Positions 12,205-24,930 are shown, counted from the stretch's first letter. The stretch is 64,000 nucleotides of DNA from Delphinapterus leucas (GCF_002288925.2 NW_022098021.1:8105966-8169965); one strand, 5' to 3'. Notes: generated by a model from the letters alone, not told the origin. Made by a program: numbers and translations.

Positions 12205-12490
12205 ATTCGCTCATGAGTTCACTCACTCAGTCCCTCCACATGTAATTTATTGAGCATCAGCTATAGCCAAGCATGTTGTAGGTACTTGGGATAGATAATG
12301 AAGAAAACAGTCCCAGACCTTGGCCTCGAGGAACTTACATTCTAAAGACAGGAGACTGACAACAAATATATAAATATATAAAATGATTGTGGGTGGAGAG
12401 AGGGCTAAGAGGGAAAGCAGAGTGATGGGAGGTAGCGGGATGGCGTTGGATATTTTGGATAACCTAGTCAACAGGGCCTCTCTGAGCCTG
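12205..12490 (-). repeat. L2-type LINE fragment
   Basis: 'catgtaatttattgagcatc' and 'gaggaacttacattctaaag' are the usual landmarks. The reading frames here are remnants, not genes. Confidence 0.6.
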
Positions 12491-12954
12491 GACCTGAGTG
12501 AAGTGAGAGCTTTAACTCCACCAGGATCTGGGGAAAGCACATTCTGTGAAGAGGAACAGCCTGTGGAAAAGTCTGAGGGAAGAGCGAGTTTGCTGGGTTC
12601 AGATTTGTGGATCAGTGTCCAGCAGGTTGGCCACCTCGATCGGTTCCAAGGTTTACTCTCTGAGCCAATATCTAGTTAAATGCCCTTTAGCTTCTTCTTG
12701 GCAATTTGCTCCCCAAAATGGATTTTTCTTCTGACCATTTCCAGAAGCGTGTCGTCTGGGGAGTGCTGTCGGGAATGTCCGCCAAGATCCCTTCATCGGT
12801 GCCTTCTGGGCCTTCCTTTGATGACAGGCTAGAACACTTAGCACGGGGGCTGTATAAATCCATCTTTTGAAGAGCCACCAATGATAACAAGCTCCTTCTG
12901 GATTGTAGCATTAGGTGCCTAATGGCCGTGCTCCAAGAGCCAGGAATGTGTTCA

Positions 12955-13165
12955 AGGATTCAACACAGACCCAGGGCTGACTTTGGATGCTGGCTCTGCC
13001 TACCTCAAGCAACTTGACCTCTCTGTGCTTCAGTTTCTTCATCTATAAAATGGGGGCAATAATAATAACCACCTCATAAAGTTATTGTGGAAATCACTTT
13101 AAGTAATATAAATGTTTAATATCATGCCTGGTACATACAAGAACTTCATAAATATTAGTTTTTGT
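12955..13165 (+). repeat. MIR SINE
   Basis: 'cttcagtttcttcatctata', 'aaaatgggggcaataataat' and 'catgcctggtacatacaag' follow the MIR consensus order. Confidence 0.85.
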
Positions 13166-13234
13166 TGGAACCATCATTCCCCTGTCCTAACCATCTTCCA
13201 CAATGCTGACAGACATATCTTTCTTATTTAATAA

Positions 13235-13292
13235 CTTTATTTTATTTTACTTTATTTTATCTTCTTCTTTCTTTCTTTCTTTTCTTCCTCCC
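13235..13292. repeat. T-rich low-complexity tract
   Basis: (tttta)n passing into (ttcttt)n, next to the 5' edge of the L1. Confidence 0.8.
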
Positions 13293-13826
13293 TTTTATTC
13301 TGAGCTGTGTGGAGGACAGGCTCTTGGTGCTCCAGCCAGGCATCAGGGCTGTGCCTCTGAGGTGGCAGAGCCAAGTTCAGGACACTGGTCCACAAGAGAC
13401 CTCCCAGCTACACGTAATATCAAATGGCGAAAATTTCCCAGAGATCTCCATCTCAACACTAAGCCCCAGCTTCTCTCAACGACCGGCAAGCTACAGGGCT
13501 GGACAGCCTATGCCAAACAACTAGCAAGACAGGAACACAACCCCATCGATTAGCAGAGAGGCTGCCTAAAATGATAATAAGGCCACAGACACCCCAAAAC
13601 ACACCACCAGACGTGGACCTGCACACCAGAAAGACAGATCCAGCCTCATCCACCAGAACACAGGCACTAGTCCCCTCCACCAGGAAGCCTACACAACCCA
13701 CTGAACCAACCTTAGCCACTGGGGACAGACGCCAGAAACAACGGGAACTACGAACCTGCAGCCTGCGAAAAGGAGACTCCAAACAGTAAGTTAAGCAAAA
13801 TGTGAAGACAGAGAAACACACAGCAG

Positions 13827-14686
13827 ATGAAGGAGCAAGGCAAAAACCCACCAGACCTAACAAATGAAGAGGAAATAGGCAGTCTACCTGAAAAAGAATT
13901 CAGTGTGATGATAGTAAAGATGATCCAAAACCTTGGAAATAGAATGGAGAAAATACAAGAAACGTTTAACAAGGACCTAGAAGAACTAAAGAGCAAACAA
14001 ACAGTGAGGAACAGCACAATAAATGAAATTAAAAATTCTCCAGAAGGGATCAATAGCAGAATAACTGAGGCAGAAGAACGGATAAGTGACCTGGAAGATA
14101 AAATAGTGGAAATAACTACTGCAGAGCAGAATAAAGAAAAAAGAATGAAAAGAACTGAGGACAGTCTCAGAGACCTCTGGGACAACATTAAACGCACCAA
14201 CATTCGAATTATAGGGGTCCCAGAAGAAGAAGAGAAAAAGAAAGGGACTGAGAAAATATTTGAAGAGATTATAGTTGAAAATTTCCCTAATATGGGAAAG
14301 AAAATAGTTAATCAAGTCCAGGAAGCACAGAGAGTCCCATACAGGAAAAATCCAAGGAGAAACACACCAAGACACATATTAATCAAACTATCAAAAATTA
14401 AATACAAAGAAAACATATTAAAAGCAGCAAGGGAAAAATAACACACAAGGGAATCCCCATAAGGTTAACAGCTGATCTTTCAGCAGAAACTCTGCAAGCC
14501 AGAAGGGAGTGGCAGGACATATTTAAAGTGATGAAGGAGAAAAACCTACAACCAAGATTACTCTACTCAGCAAGGATCTCATTCAGATTTGATGGAGAAA
14601 TTAAAACCTTTACAGACAAGCAAAAGCTGAGAGAGTTCAGCACCACCAAACCAACGTTACAACAAATGCTAAAGGAACTTCTCTAG
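13827..14686 (+). pseudogene. L1 ORF1 (RNA-binding chaperone), broken
   Basis: From the ATG at 13827 it encodes an N-terminal acidic segment and a coiled coil (about residues 30-105, heptad-rich 'RITEAEERISDLEDKI'). The RRM-like domain follows, with 'NIRIIGVPEEEE' and 'ENFPNMGKKI'. The frame meets a stop at 14439-14441 just after 'ILKAAREK'. The C-terminal domain continues in another frame to the normal stop tag at 14684-14686, so an indel near 14436 has broken it. ORF1p normally trimerises, coats L1 RNA and helps target-primed reverse transcription. Confidence 0.85.
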
Positions 14687-14771
14687 GCAAGAAACACAAG
14701 AGAAGGAAAAGACCTACAATACCAAACCCAAAACAATTAAGAAAATGGTAATAGGAACATACATATAGATA

Positions 14772-17412
14772 ATTACCTTAAATGTAAATGGTTTAAATGC
14801 TCCAACCAAAAGACATAGACTGGCTGAATGGGTACAGAAACAAGACCCGTATATATGCTGTCTACAAGAGACCCACTTCAGACCTAGGGACACATACAGA
14901 CTGAAAGTGAGGGGATGGAAAAAGATATTCCATGCAAATGGAAATCAAGAGAAAGCTGGAGTAGCAATTCTCATATCATATAAAATAGACTTTAAAACAA
15001 AGACTGTTACAAGAGACAAAGAAAGACACTATATAATGATCAAGGGATCAATCCAAGAAGAATATATAAAAATTGTAAATATTTATGCACCCACCATAGG
15101 AGCACCTCAATACATAAGGCAAATACTAACAGCCATAAAAGGGGAAATCAACAGTAACAGAATCATAGTAGGGGACTTTAACACAGTGCTTTCAACAATG
15201 GACAGATCATGCAAAATGAAAATAAATAAGGAAACACAAGCTTTAAATGACACATTAAACAAGGTGGACTTAATTGATATTTATAGGACATTCCATCCAA
15301 AAACAACAGAATACGTATTCTTCTCAAGTGCTCATGGAACATTCTCCAGGATAGATCATATCTTGGGTCACAAATCAAGCCTTGGTAAATTTAAGAAAAT
15401 TGAAATCGTTTCAAGTATCTTTTCTGACCACAACGCTATGAGACTAGATATCAATTACAGGGAAAAAATCTGTAAAATATACAAACACATGGAGACTAAA
15501 CAATACACTACTTAATAACCAAGGGATCACTGAAGAAATCAAGGAGGAAATCAAAAAATACCTAGAAACAAATGACAATGGAAACACGATGATCCAAAAC
15601 CTATGGGACGCAGCGAAAGCAGTTCTAAGAGGGAAGTTTATAGCAATACAATCCTACCTCAAGAAACAAAAAACATCTCAAACAACCTAACCTTACACCA
15701 AAAGGAATTAGAGAAAGGAGAACAAAAAAACCCCAAAGTTAGCAGAAGGAAAGAAATCATAAAGATCAGATCAGAAATAAATGAAAAAGAAATGAAGGAA
15801 ACAATAGCAAAGATCAATAAAACTAAAAGCTGGTTCTTTGAGAAGATAAACAAAATTGATAAACCATTAGCCAGACTCATTAAGAAAAAAGGGGAGAAGA
15901 CTCAAATCAACAGAATTAGAAATGAAAAAGGAGATGTAACAACTGACACTGCAGAAATACAAAGGATCATGAGAGATTACTACAAGCAACTCTATGCCAA
16001 TAAAATGGGCAACCTGGAAGAAATGGACAAATTCTTAGAAATGCACAACCTTCTGAGACTGAACCAGGAAGAAATAGAAAATATGAACAGACCAATCACA
16101 AGCACTGAAATTGAAACTGTGATTAAAAATTTTCCAACAAACAAAAGCCCAGGACCAGATGGCTTCACAGGCGAATTCTATCAAGCATTTAGAGAAGAGC
16201 TAACACCTAGCCTTCTCAAACTCTTCCAAACTATAGCAGAGGGAGGAACACTCCCAAACTCATTCTACGAGGCCACCATCACCCTGATACCAAAATCAGA
16301 CAAAGATGTCACAAAAAAAGAAAACTGCAGACCAATATCCCTGAGGAACATAGATGCAAAAAATCCTCAACAAAATACTAGCAAACAGAATCCAGCAGCA
16401 CATTAAGAGGATCATACACCATGATCAAGTGGTTTTTATCCCAGGAATGCAACGATTCTTCAATATACACAAATCAATCAATGTGATACACCGTATTAAC
16501 AAATTAAAGGAAAAAAACCATATGATCATCTCAATAGATGCAGAGAAAGTTTTTGACAAAATTCAACACCCATTTATGGTAAAAACCCTCCAGAAAGTAG
16601 GCATAGAGGGAACTTTCCTCAAAATAATAAAGGCCATATATGACAAACCCACAGCCAACATCGTCCCCAATGGTGAAAACCTTAAACCATTTCCACTAAG
16701 ATCAGGAACAAGACAAGGTTGCCCACTCTCACCACTATTATTCAACATAATTTTGGAAGTTTTAGCCACAGCAATCAGAGAGGAAAAAGAAATAAAAGGA
16801 ATCCAAATTGGAAAAGAAGAAGTAAAGCTGACACTGTTTGCAGGTGACGTGATACTATATATAGAGAATCCTAAAGATGCTACCAGAAAACTACTAGAGC
16901 TAATCAATGAATTTGGTAAAGTAGCAGGATACAAAACTAATGCACAGAAATCTCTAGCATTCCTATACACTAATGATGAAAAATCTGAAAGTGAAATTAA
17001 GAAAACACTCCCATTTAGCATTGCAACAAAAAGAATTGACTATCTAGGAATAAACCTACCTAAGGAGACAGAAGACCTGTATGCAGAAAATTATAAGACA
17101 CTGATGAAAGCAATTAAAGACGATACAAATAGATGGAGAGATATACCATCTTTTTGGATTGGAAGAGTCAACATTTGCATATTTGCAAATCCTATATCTA
17201 ATAAGGGGCTAATACCCAAAATATATAAAGAACTCCTTCAACTCAATAGGAATAAAAATTCGATTAGAAAATGGGCAGAGGGTCTGTATAGACATTTTTC
17301 CAAAGAGGACATTCAAATGACCAACATGTATGTAAAAAGATGCTCAACATCACTAATCTTCAAGGAAATGCAAATCAAAAACCACAATGAAATATTGTCT
17401 CACACCTATTAA
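14772..17412 (+). pseudogene. L1 ORF2 (endonuclease-reverse transcriptase), broken
   Basis: The endonuclease domain lies first (about 14772-15480), with 'CCLQETHF', 'IIVGDFN' and the catalytic 'SDHNAMRLDI'. The reverse transcriptase follows, with '[14 protein letters not shown]', 'RPISL', 'FIPGMQ', '[14 protein letters not shown]' and the active-site motif. That motif reads F-A-G-D (16837-16848) instead of the usual F-A-D-D, so one metal-binding aspartate is lost. Frameshifts separate three open segments: 14907-15515, 15603-16406 and 16354-17412. After 'WIGRVNI' the frame jumps to '[19 protein letters not shown]', skipping several hundred bases of the normal protein. It cannot encode an active enzyme. 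Confidence 0.87.
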
Positions 17413-18554
17413 AATGACTACTATAAAAAAGACAAGAAATGACAAGTGTTAGGGAGAATGTGAAGAAAAAGGAACTCTTGTGCACTGTTGGTGGGAATGT
17501 AAGTTGGTGCAACCACTGTGGAAAACAGCATGGAGTTTCCTCAAAAAATTAAAAATAGAACTACCATGTAATTCAGCAATTCATATGGGGCATTTATTCA
17601 AAGAAAACAATAATTCAAAAAGTTATATGCACCCCCATGTCCATTGCAGTTTTACTTAAAATAGCCAAGACATGGAAAGAACCTAAGTGACCACCGGTGG
17701 ATGAATGAATAAAGAAAATGTGGTATATATGTATATACAAAATGGAATATATTCATCCATAAAAAGAATGAAATCTTGCCAATTTTTACAACATGTTTGG
17801 ACCTTGAAGGTATGCTAAATGAAGTAAGTCAGACAGAGGCAAATACCATATAATCTCACTAATATGTGAAGTTTAAAACAAAAACAAAGAAACCGAGCTC
17901 ATAGATACAGAAAACAGATTGGTAGTTGCCAGAGACAGGGAGGGAGTAAGGGTTGAAATGGGTAAAGGTGTCAAAAGGTACAAATCTCCAGTTATAAAAT
18001 AAATAAGTCATGGACATGTACACCATGATGACTATGGTTAATAATACTGTGTTGTATATTTGCAAGCTGCTGAGACAGTAAACCTTTAAAGTTTTTATCA
18101 CAGGAAAACCAAATTTTGTAACTATACATGGTGAGGGATAACTAGACTTATTGTGGTGATAGTTTCACAATATATACAAATATCAAATGGCTATGTTGTA
18201 CACCTGAAAGTAATATAATGTTATACGTCAATTATACCTCAATTTTAAAATACGTATGAAGAAGAAAGATACTCTCAATGGAGACCAATTACCTGTGAGA
18301 ATATTTGGGCTAAAATATTACTATTTTAATTTTTCAATATTAAGAATAAGCTAGAATCAAATATATCCTTAATTTAGCAAAATTTTCTCTGAGCTTGACA
18401 CTTAGCATGTTTCCTGGGCCCTTGCCAACCCCATTCCTACCCCCAGGTGGTTTGTAAACAAGTCAGCCAAGTTTGAAGCCTGAAACCAAGCTTGCGATCT
18501 TGCTTCTAAATGAGCTGTTTGATTTCTGAGAAGGGCACAAAGGTGTCTATGAAA

Positions 18555-19460
18555 AGCACACAGTTTTCCTCAGTTCTCATGTTCATAATACACCAGGGGT
18601 GGGGCTTTGTTCCCTCATCCACCGATTCTCCCACACCAGCTGAGTGTCCTACAATTCCATTCATTTCTAACACTAAACAGAGTTATCACAGAGTTATCAG
18701 TGCCCCCTCGAGGTATCACAGAGTTATCAGTTTAGTGTTATATCTAACACTAAACAGAGTTATCACCGCCCCCTCCTTCAGATGCCCATCACGAGGGTTG
18801 AGTCCTCAGGTTACCCACCATTTATGTCCTTCTTGGCTAAAATTAGAGGTTCCCATGACCCTCTCCTTGGGTTCAGTAATATGCGCAAGCAGCTCACAGA
18901 ACTCAGGGAAACAGTTTACTTACTACTGCTGATTTATTACAAAGGATATTTCAGTGGATACAGATGAACAACAGGAGAGAAGTGTTACATCGGGCGAGGT
19001 CTGGAAGGGTCCTGGGCACAGGAGCTTCTGTCCCTATAGAGTTGGAGTGCGTCTTCCCCCAGCTTGTAGATGTGTTCACCAACCTAGAAGTTTCTCTGAA
19101 CCCTGCACTCTTAGGGATTCTTTTATGAAGGTTTGATCATTTATTTACTCAATTGCTAGCCCCTCTCGCCTCTCCCGAGAATGGGAGGTGGGCCTGAAAG
19201 TTCCAAGCTTCTGATCATGGCTTGGTCTTTCTGGTGACCAGCCCCAATCCAGGAATCCATCAAAAGTCACCTCATTAGAACAAAAGACATATCACGAGGA
19301 GATTACAAGGGATTTAGGAGCTTTGTGTCAGGAACCAGCATCGAGGAGCAAACGTTATCAGGAACCAGGCGCAGAAGCCAATAGATATTTATTTCCTATT
19401 ATTTCACAAAAGGTTTGTCCTGATCTCAATTTCAGCAGTGCCTGCCTTACCCATTCATCC
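18555..19460. repeat. Probable old LTR-type repeat, family not named
   Basis: 'aggttcccatgaccctctcc', 'ctcacagaactcagggaaac' and 'ggtttgtcctgatctcaat' belong to a multicopy ancient repeat that I recognise as a type but cannot name. The 140-codon open frame inside (18510-18932) has no protein features and includes the local repeats described at 18666-18766. Confidence 0.45.
18666..18766. repeat. Compound direct and inverted repeat
   Basis: A 24-bp word beginning 'tctaacactaaacagag' occurs at 18666-18689 and 18743-18766. A 16-bp word 'atcacagagttatcag' occurs at 18685-18700 and 18715-18730. The inverse 'gtttagtgtta' (18730-18740) pairs with 'taacactaaac' (18668-18678). Confidence 0.9.
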
Positions 19461-20149
19461 TCTTTTTCAAAGAACTCTTTTTGTTTTCACAATTATTTTA
19501 CAACTAGTCACAAGGGAAAGTGAAGACTTTGGGGAAGAACAATAATTAATTATAAGAAACTCCACAATACACTTAAGGTTCCCTGCCCTTGTGTGTCCCT
19601 TCCCCAGAGCCCCACTGTTGGGTGGTCTTAAGGAAGATCTGTAGGACTTCTTCCCTCAGGGAGCCTGCCAGCAACCCCATTTCCTGCTATAGAATGAGAA
19701 GGGGGATAATCATACCTGTTCTGCTTCACGCTGAAGGATGATGGGGGGATCAACTGAGAATAGGTATTTAAAAGTGCTTTGGTAACTATAAAAATCTCTA
19801 TTCAGATAGAATGGATTGGTATTTGGTTTCCAAAACAGGCTTAACTACTAGGAGGGAAAATGTGTTGATATTCCCCGTCAACATTCCTGGCAATCATTTT
19901 CCTCATTAAAAATGGCTAAGTTGGCTTTTTGCTTCAACTTGAACTGCTATGGGTTTGGACAGCATCGCCCTATTTCCCAGAGTTTTATTGCTCTAGGTTA
20001 ACTCAGCCACAAAAGAAGCTTGAGATTTCAATTCTGCCAAGCTGACAGAGCAAACGGAAATCATGCGTCTTTTCTCACCACCATTGGGAAATAATCATAA
20101 ACGAGAATCTTTAAAGTGAGGCTAGTGCATTAGACAAGGAGCTGAGATA
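19461..20149. other. Intergenic, unassigned
   Basis: Nothing recognised. Confidence 0.4.
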
Positions 20150-20350
20150 CATGGGCAGTGCTGAAGTGACCTTGAGGAAGCCATTTGAACTCTGTCAGCC
20201 TGAATTTGTCACCTGATAAAAAAATGGGGTGAAAAATATTAATCCTGCCTATTTCAGAGCTGTTACAAAGATTAAACGAGGTCTGTAAAGACACTTTGCA
20301 AAGTATAAAGTGGCCCATGGAAGTGAAATATTATCAGTTATTATATTTAT
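20150..20350 (+). repeat. MIR SINE
   Basis: 'tgaccttgaggaagccattt', 'tgataaaaaaatggggtga' and 'tgttacaaagattaaacgag' follow the MIR order. Confidence 0.75.
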
Positions 20351-20769
20351 TGTTATATAACTGAATTACTAATTAGAAAAGGGATCAAGTTAAAACCGAA
20401 TTGAAAAGTCAGGCATTTCTCATAAAAGCCAGTATTTGAGGAGGTCATAAAATAACAAGGCTAATAAACCATGGTTGAAATGTATTATCTCATTTACTGC
20501 TCATAAGAACAAAGCTCCCAAGAGTAGGGGAAAGTCTCCCACTTTCATTTTTCAAACTTGAGATCAGACATACCTTTTATATTACAGTGAGCAGATAATT
20601 ACGGAGGAATTACTATAACCGACACACTTTAATGCACCATGGACATCAAGATCTCTGCCACTGAAGAGCTTAGAAGAGGAATGAGAACATATACCCAAAA
20701 GAGCAAATAATGTCACCACACTATATAGGCAGCAATAAATTATATATTGTGAACAAAAACTGCCTCAGA

Positions 20770-21005
20770 AATTGAGAAGAGGGAGAAATCTCTGTGAGCT
20801 GGGAAATTTGGAAGAGTTTTGATGAGAAGGCAGTGGGACTTTTATCAGGTCTTGAAGGACGCATTATATGTATTTGGACAACATAGACTCCTAGGCAACC
20901 ACTGCAGGCAGGGAGAACAGTATGTGAGCAGAGGTTGTAGGTGAAAAATCATGGATGCATTTGAAAAGCATTAAGGTAGACTGAGTAGCTGGAGTCAAGG
21001 AAGCA
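20770..21005 (+). repeat. L2-type LINE fragment
   Basis: 'tcaggtcttgaaggacgc' and 'gcagggagaacagtatgtga' match the L2 3' region type. Highly diverged. Confidence 0.5.
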
Positions 21006-22687
21006 TGAAGTGGCCAAAGGAAAACAGGGTTGCAGGCTTTCCCAGCTCTGCTTTGTCTCCATCAGTAATTCAACTCCAGGGATCCTCCATTCCCAACTTC
21101 AGCCCCAGCCCAGTCATCACTCCTACCCCATTTGCAGTGACCTCCCAAGGGAGTCCCAGTCCACTGTGTGGCACACATATACCATCTCAAGTTAGGAAAT
21201 GAACTATAGGGAAGACACCTCAAAGGAGGAATATTCTAAGATAATACTTGTGTCAAAGCATTTTTTTCTAGTTGTAATTAAGTATCTTTTCATTAGGACA
21301 TACCTGTTCTTGATTTATGTAACGTGGTTAAGCTTAAAAACAATGATCCTGAGTGTTTAAAGTAAACCTTTAAGAGCCTAGTAACTTGGGAAAAGAAGCA
21401 AAGCAAAAGTTTTGCTTACTTCAATGCTGCTCTCTTAAAATTGTTTTTGGTGCTTTCCTAATAATGATGTTTAGTTAGTTCATCAAGTAGTTAAGAGCAA
21501 TAAAATAATTTTTTTCTCTCAATAACTTATAATGTCAAAGAGAGGAATCAACCAAGATTTAAAAATAATCTCTTTTTCTTTTCTGAGAACTATAAAACAG
21601 TCAATTTATCACTTTACTCATGGAGTACATAAATCCTAAAATTCTTTTCAGCAAATAAATTCTTTTATGGAACTAAAACCATTGGAATCTAAATGTATTT
21701 GAGCTCCATGTTGTATTAATTTAAATGAAGGAAACAGTGAAAAAGAAAACGAAAAAGAAGGCGATGAGAGGTGGTGAGAAACAGAGATTAAAGAGAAAGA
21801 TTGATGAAGGAAATATCCCCCCCTTTACACAATCAGCAAATGTTTACTGAGAGTCTACTCTGCACCTGGACCAGCGCTAAAAAGGAAGAGGGGGAGGAAG
21901 AAGGAAGGAATAATAAACAACAGCAACAACAGCAGCAAAGGAGAAGCCCTGTGGTTTCTGGACCAGAGGGAGTCCAGGGTGAACTGCTGTTCTCTAAAGC
22001 TGTGCTGTCTAAGGTGCTGTTACCTGGAAGCTGAACCTTCTGTCCTTCAACATTTTGTTAAGTTAAAATCTGCAGTTCATTGGTCTCCCAAAGCATCATT
22101 AAACCTCCACAGACTCTTCTCAAATTTGAATAATCCCAGCAATAAAATTGCCCTGAGGGCTGCAGAAGCTGCTGTGAGGCCCACACTCACACAGGGGGTA
22201 CTTGTCAAGATTCAGATGAACTAGAGTTGAAGCCAGATTTGGCCCATGGGCTGGAGATTTGCCAAATCCAAAGTAATCCAACATGTTTCTCCAATAAACA
22301 TTATACAATATGTGATCATGTTCTGAGTTCAGAGTTTCATGATCCTAATCAGAAGTTACGTATTTATGGAATGCCAACCTGTTTATATTCCTAAAAGACA
22401 CATTAACTGAAAAGTGGTCAATTATTCAATATAACTGAATATATAATTATTCAAATACATAATTGGTGCCTGTTATAAAATCCAACAGATTCAATTTGCT
22501 AAATTTAGTACTTAGACAGCTTTTAAGCTACAGAACTACTTCAACATATGCTAAAGACAGACTCTGCCGACTTATCAGAGTCTCAGTGTTTATTTCAGCA
22601 AATGAGGTTTTCTGGTTTATTCAATGGCCAGACTTTCTGGATTGTTAACACTATTTTGCTCTTTCAGTTTTTTCAGACTCAGGATTC
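21006..22687. other. Intergenic, unassigned
   Basis: There is a short (CAA/CAG)n stretch at about 21913-21937 and a small L2-like piece near 21835. Otherwise nothing recognised. Confidence 0.4.
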
Positions 22688-22722
22688 TGTCTCCCCTCCC
22701 CCTCCCCCTCCCTTTCACTCTC

Positions 22723-22780
<58 letters not shown>
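22688..22780. repeat. Polypyrimidine tract: (CCCCT)n then (CT)n
   Basis: A pure pyrimidine run beginning with cccct units and continuing as about 25 CT units with two interruptions, followed by (CATA)n-like sequence. It encodes the low-complexity Leu/Ser frames seen here, which are not genes. Confidence 0.95.
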
Positions 22781-22782
<2 letters not shown>

Positions 22783-23933
22783 CATACACACATACTACAT
22801 ACACATATCCTCCTCTATTTCTGTAGTGTTCTGTTAGCAATGGCTTCTGAAAGGGACAGAAAACATGTCTGAGAATGCAAACCAAGGAAAGATGAAATAT
22901 ATTCTGCTTTAAAATATTGGAGAAAGAGTTTTACAAAGCTGCAACTTTCTAATTTAGCAAAAGTGTAAACTTCATATTATTTACCATTTAGAGCTTTAAG
23001 CAAAACAAGAAAAAGAATTGTGTAGATTTAAAATATATATATTATTAGAGTTTATTTGCATTTATTTATTTATTTTACTGGAACTGCAAAATCTTTCTTT
23101 ATATAAATTAAAGGATATGCTGTATCATGAAACATGGTTTTCCTGATATTTTAGGGCCAAATGTTTTCTAGAGAAATATATTTTTGGTTTTATAATGAAA
23201 ATCAATGGGTCTTATTGACTCAATGGAAAGACATGTATTTTACAGATACTATTGTTGGGAATGCAACTATTTCAAGATTCTGTTATACATTAAGAATCTG
23301 AAGTTTTGGCAAGGTTTTTTTTTTTTTTGACAAGACAATTCCCATGGAAATTCTATAATGTGGGATCTCTGTAATAAAATAGAACCCAACTAGTGGCCCC
23401 TGATTTGCCTCCTGCCAACCTGTCTTTAAAATAGTCATGAAAACAAGAACAAAGTATAAAACTGATGCACCAGTAGAAGCTAGAAACATTTATGGGAAGA
23501 ATTCACCTATCCAAAGTGCAGATGGGGCCCTCAGGTAGAAGAGTGGGAGTGAGGGAGAACAATATGGCACCTCACATGTCTCTCTGTGAAGTCCCCACTT
23601 CACAGTTAATGGAGAGTTTACTGGGCAAGCATGGACCGTCAGCCGTTTAGATCACAGTGTCTGTTCTTCAGGTAAATGAGCTCTTTAACAAATATAGTAA
23701 ACGCTTCCCTCCTTAGAAAAGCTCTTTCTATTTAATTCAGGGACTATAATTTCCAATGACACGATAAAGCCATGAGTAGAAGTGGCAGGAGTTGTTCAAG
23801 CAATATAATTCAACATGTTATACATATGTATATGACAAGGACTGCTGTGATAAGAACTCAGGATAAAATGATGATGAAGTAGTCTTTGCTATTGAATATA
23901 GTGGTAAAGTGAACAGACATGAATTACTATATA
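22781..23933. other. Intergenic, unassigned
   Basis: A+T-rich, with a poly-T run near 23317. Nothing recognised. Confidence 0.4.
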
Positions 23934-23946
23934 AAAAGCATCCTAA

Positions 23947-24090
23947 CACTGTGGTAATCTAAATGGGAGGGAAGTCCAGAAGGGAGGGGATATCTGTATG
24001 TGTATGCCTGATTCATTTTGTTGTGCAGTGGAGGCTAACACAACATTGTAAAGCAACCATACTCCAATAAAAATTAATTTTTTAAAAAAG
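23947..24090 (+). mobile_element. Very short 5'-truncated L1 (3' end only)
   Basis: It ends 'cattgtaaagcaaccatact' 'ccaataaaaatt' plus an A-rich tail, the same 3' end as the L1 at 38.9-40.76 kb. It is flanked by a perfect 13-bp target duplication aaaagcatcctaa (23934-23946; 24091-24103). Confidence 0.88.
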
Positions 24091-24103
24091 AAAAGCATCC
24101 TAA

Positions 24104-24734
24104 AAGGGGTTTCCTAAGACCTGCAAGCTAAGGAAGGGTGCTTTAGAGATTGCAAGTTGACCATTGCAACATCCCTCTCTCCTTCCTTCCTAGTAACTTA
24201 GCCCTGCTTTTTCGTTTGCACGTTTCCACCTGGAATGAAAGACTACATCTCCTATTCTCGGTGTGGCATGAGCCCTTGTTGACATAGCGAATCTACCAAG
24301 CCAGCCTGGACGACCAACTTTCCAGAATTATTTTATGTGAGAGATGGTTAAATTTTTCTTTTACACCATTATGTAGGGGTCTAACAGGTGAACCCCTAAA
24401 TATGATACAAGGGCTAGTCAGAGGCGGGGAAAAGGAAGAAAGTGCTGCTTGGAAGAAAAAAGCAAACGATGGAAGACCTCTGAGAGCAGAGCACTCTGCT
24501 ATTGTAGTTTTTCATACCCTACTTCTAATAAAGGAAGACCTAAAATCACAGAGCAGCTGCTTCTCATTCTAATAGAGCCACAGTAGATAAATGAAACCCT
24601 GGCCCAATACATTTAACAGAAAGACCAGCACATCAACACATCACCCAGCATTCTAGTAGGCAATGAGCTAACACAACAGTGAGGGTTCTCATGAGAAAGC
24701 ACCAGTAGTAAGCATATATGTATATATATTTTTT
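24104..24734. other. Intergenic, unassigned
   Basis: Nothing recognised. Confidence 0.4.
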
Positions 24735-24930
24735 CTTTTATTACCTTTGCATTTTGATTCATAGTTAGAAAGTCTTTCCTTACACCTTAAAGAAGAATTC
24801 ATGTTGTCTTCTAGTGCTTGTGTGCTTTCATCTTTTACCTTTTGAGCTCTAATCCATTTGGAGTTAATTCTGATGTTCAATGTGAGATGCAGATCTAATT
24901 TTATCTTTTTTCCAAATTGCTCTCCTATTT
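24735..24930 (-). repeat. L1 fragment, antisense
   Basis: 'ccatttggagttaattctga' and 'gtgagatgcagatctaattt' are the reverse-oriented L1 ORF2 landmark. Confidence 0.75.

Larger units (their letters stand above)
13293..18253 (+). mobile_element. L1 LINE, 5'-truncated and apparently composite
   Basis: An L1 with part of its 5' UTR (13293-13826), ORF1, ORF2 and a 3' UTR. Up to about 17178 it reads like the L1 of the cetartiodactyl lineage. From 17180 on, both the end of ORF2 and the 3' UTR ('ggttaataatactgtgttg', 'acacctgaaagtaatataat') read like the older L1MA group. At the join, roughly 690 bp of ORF2 present in the second L1 of this window (39005-39690) are missing. No clear target-site duplication was found. 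The copy is dead: both frames are shifted or stopped and a catalytic residue is changed. Confidence 0.85.

Noticed and set aside
18510..18932. 140-codon plus-strand open frame
   Set aside because: It lies in an old repeat and includes slipped repeat copies; the residue pattern repeats (for example 'YHRVIS') only because the DNA does.
22548..22872. Leu/Ser-rich open frames
   Set aside because: They are translations of the (CT)n tract.
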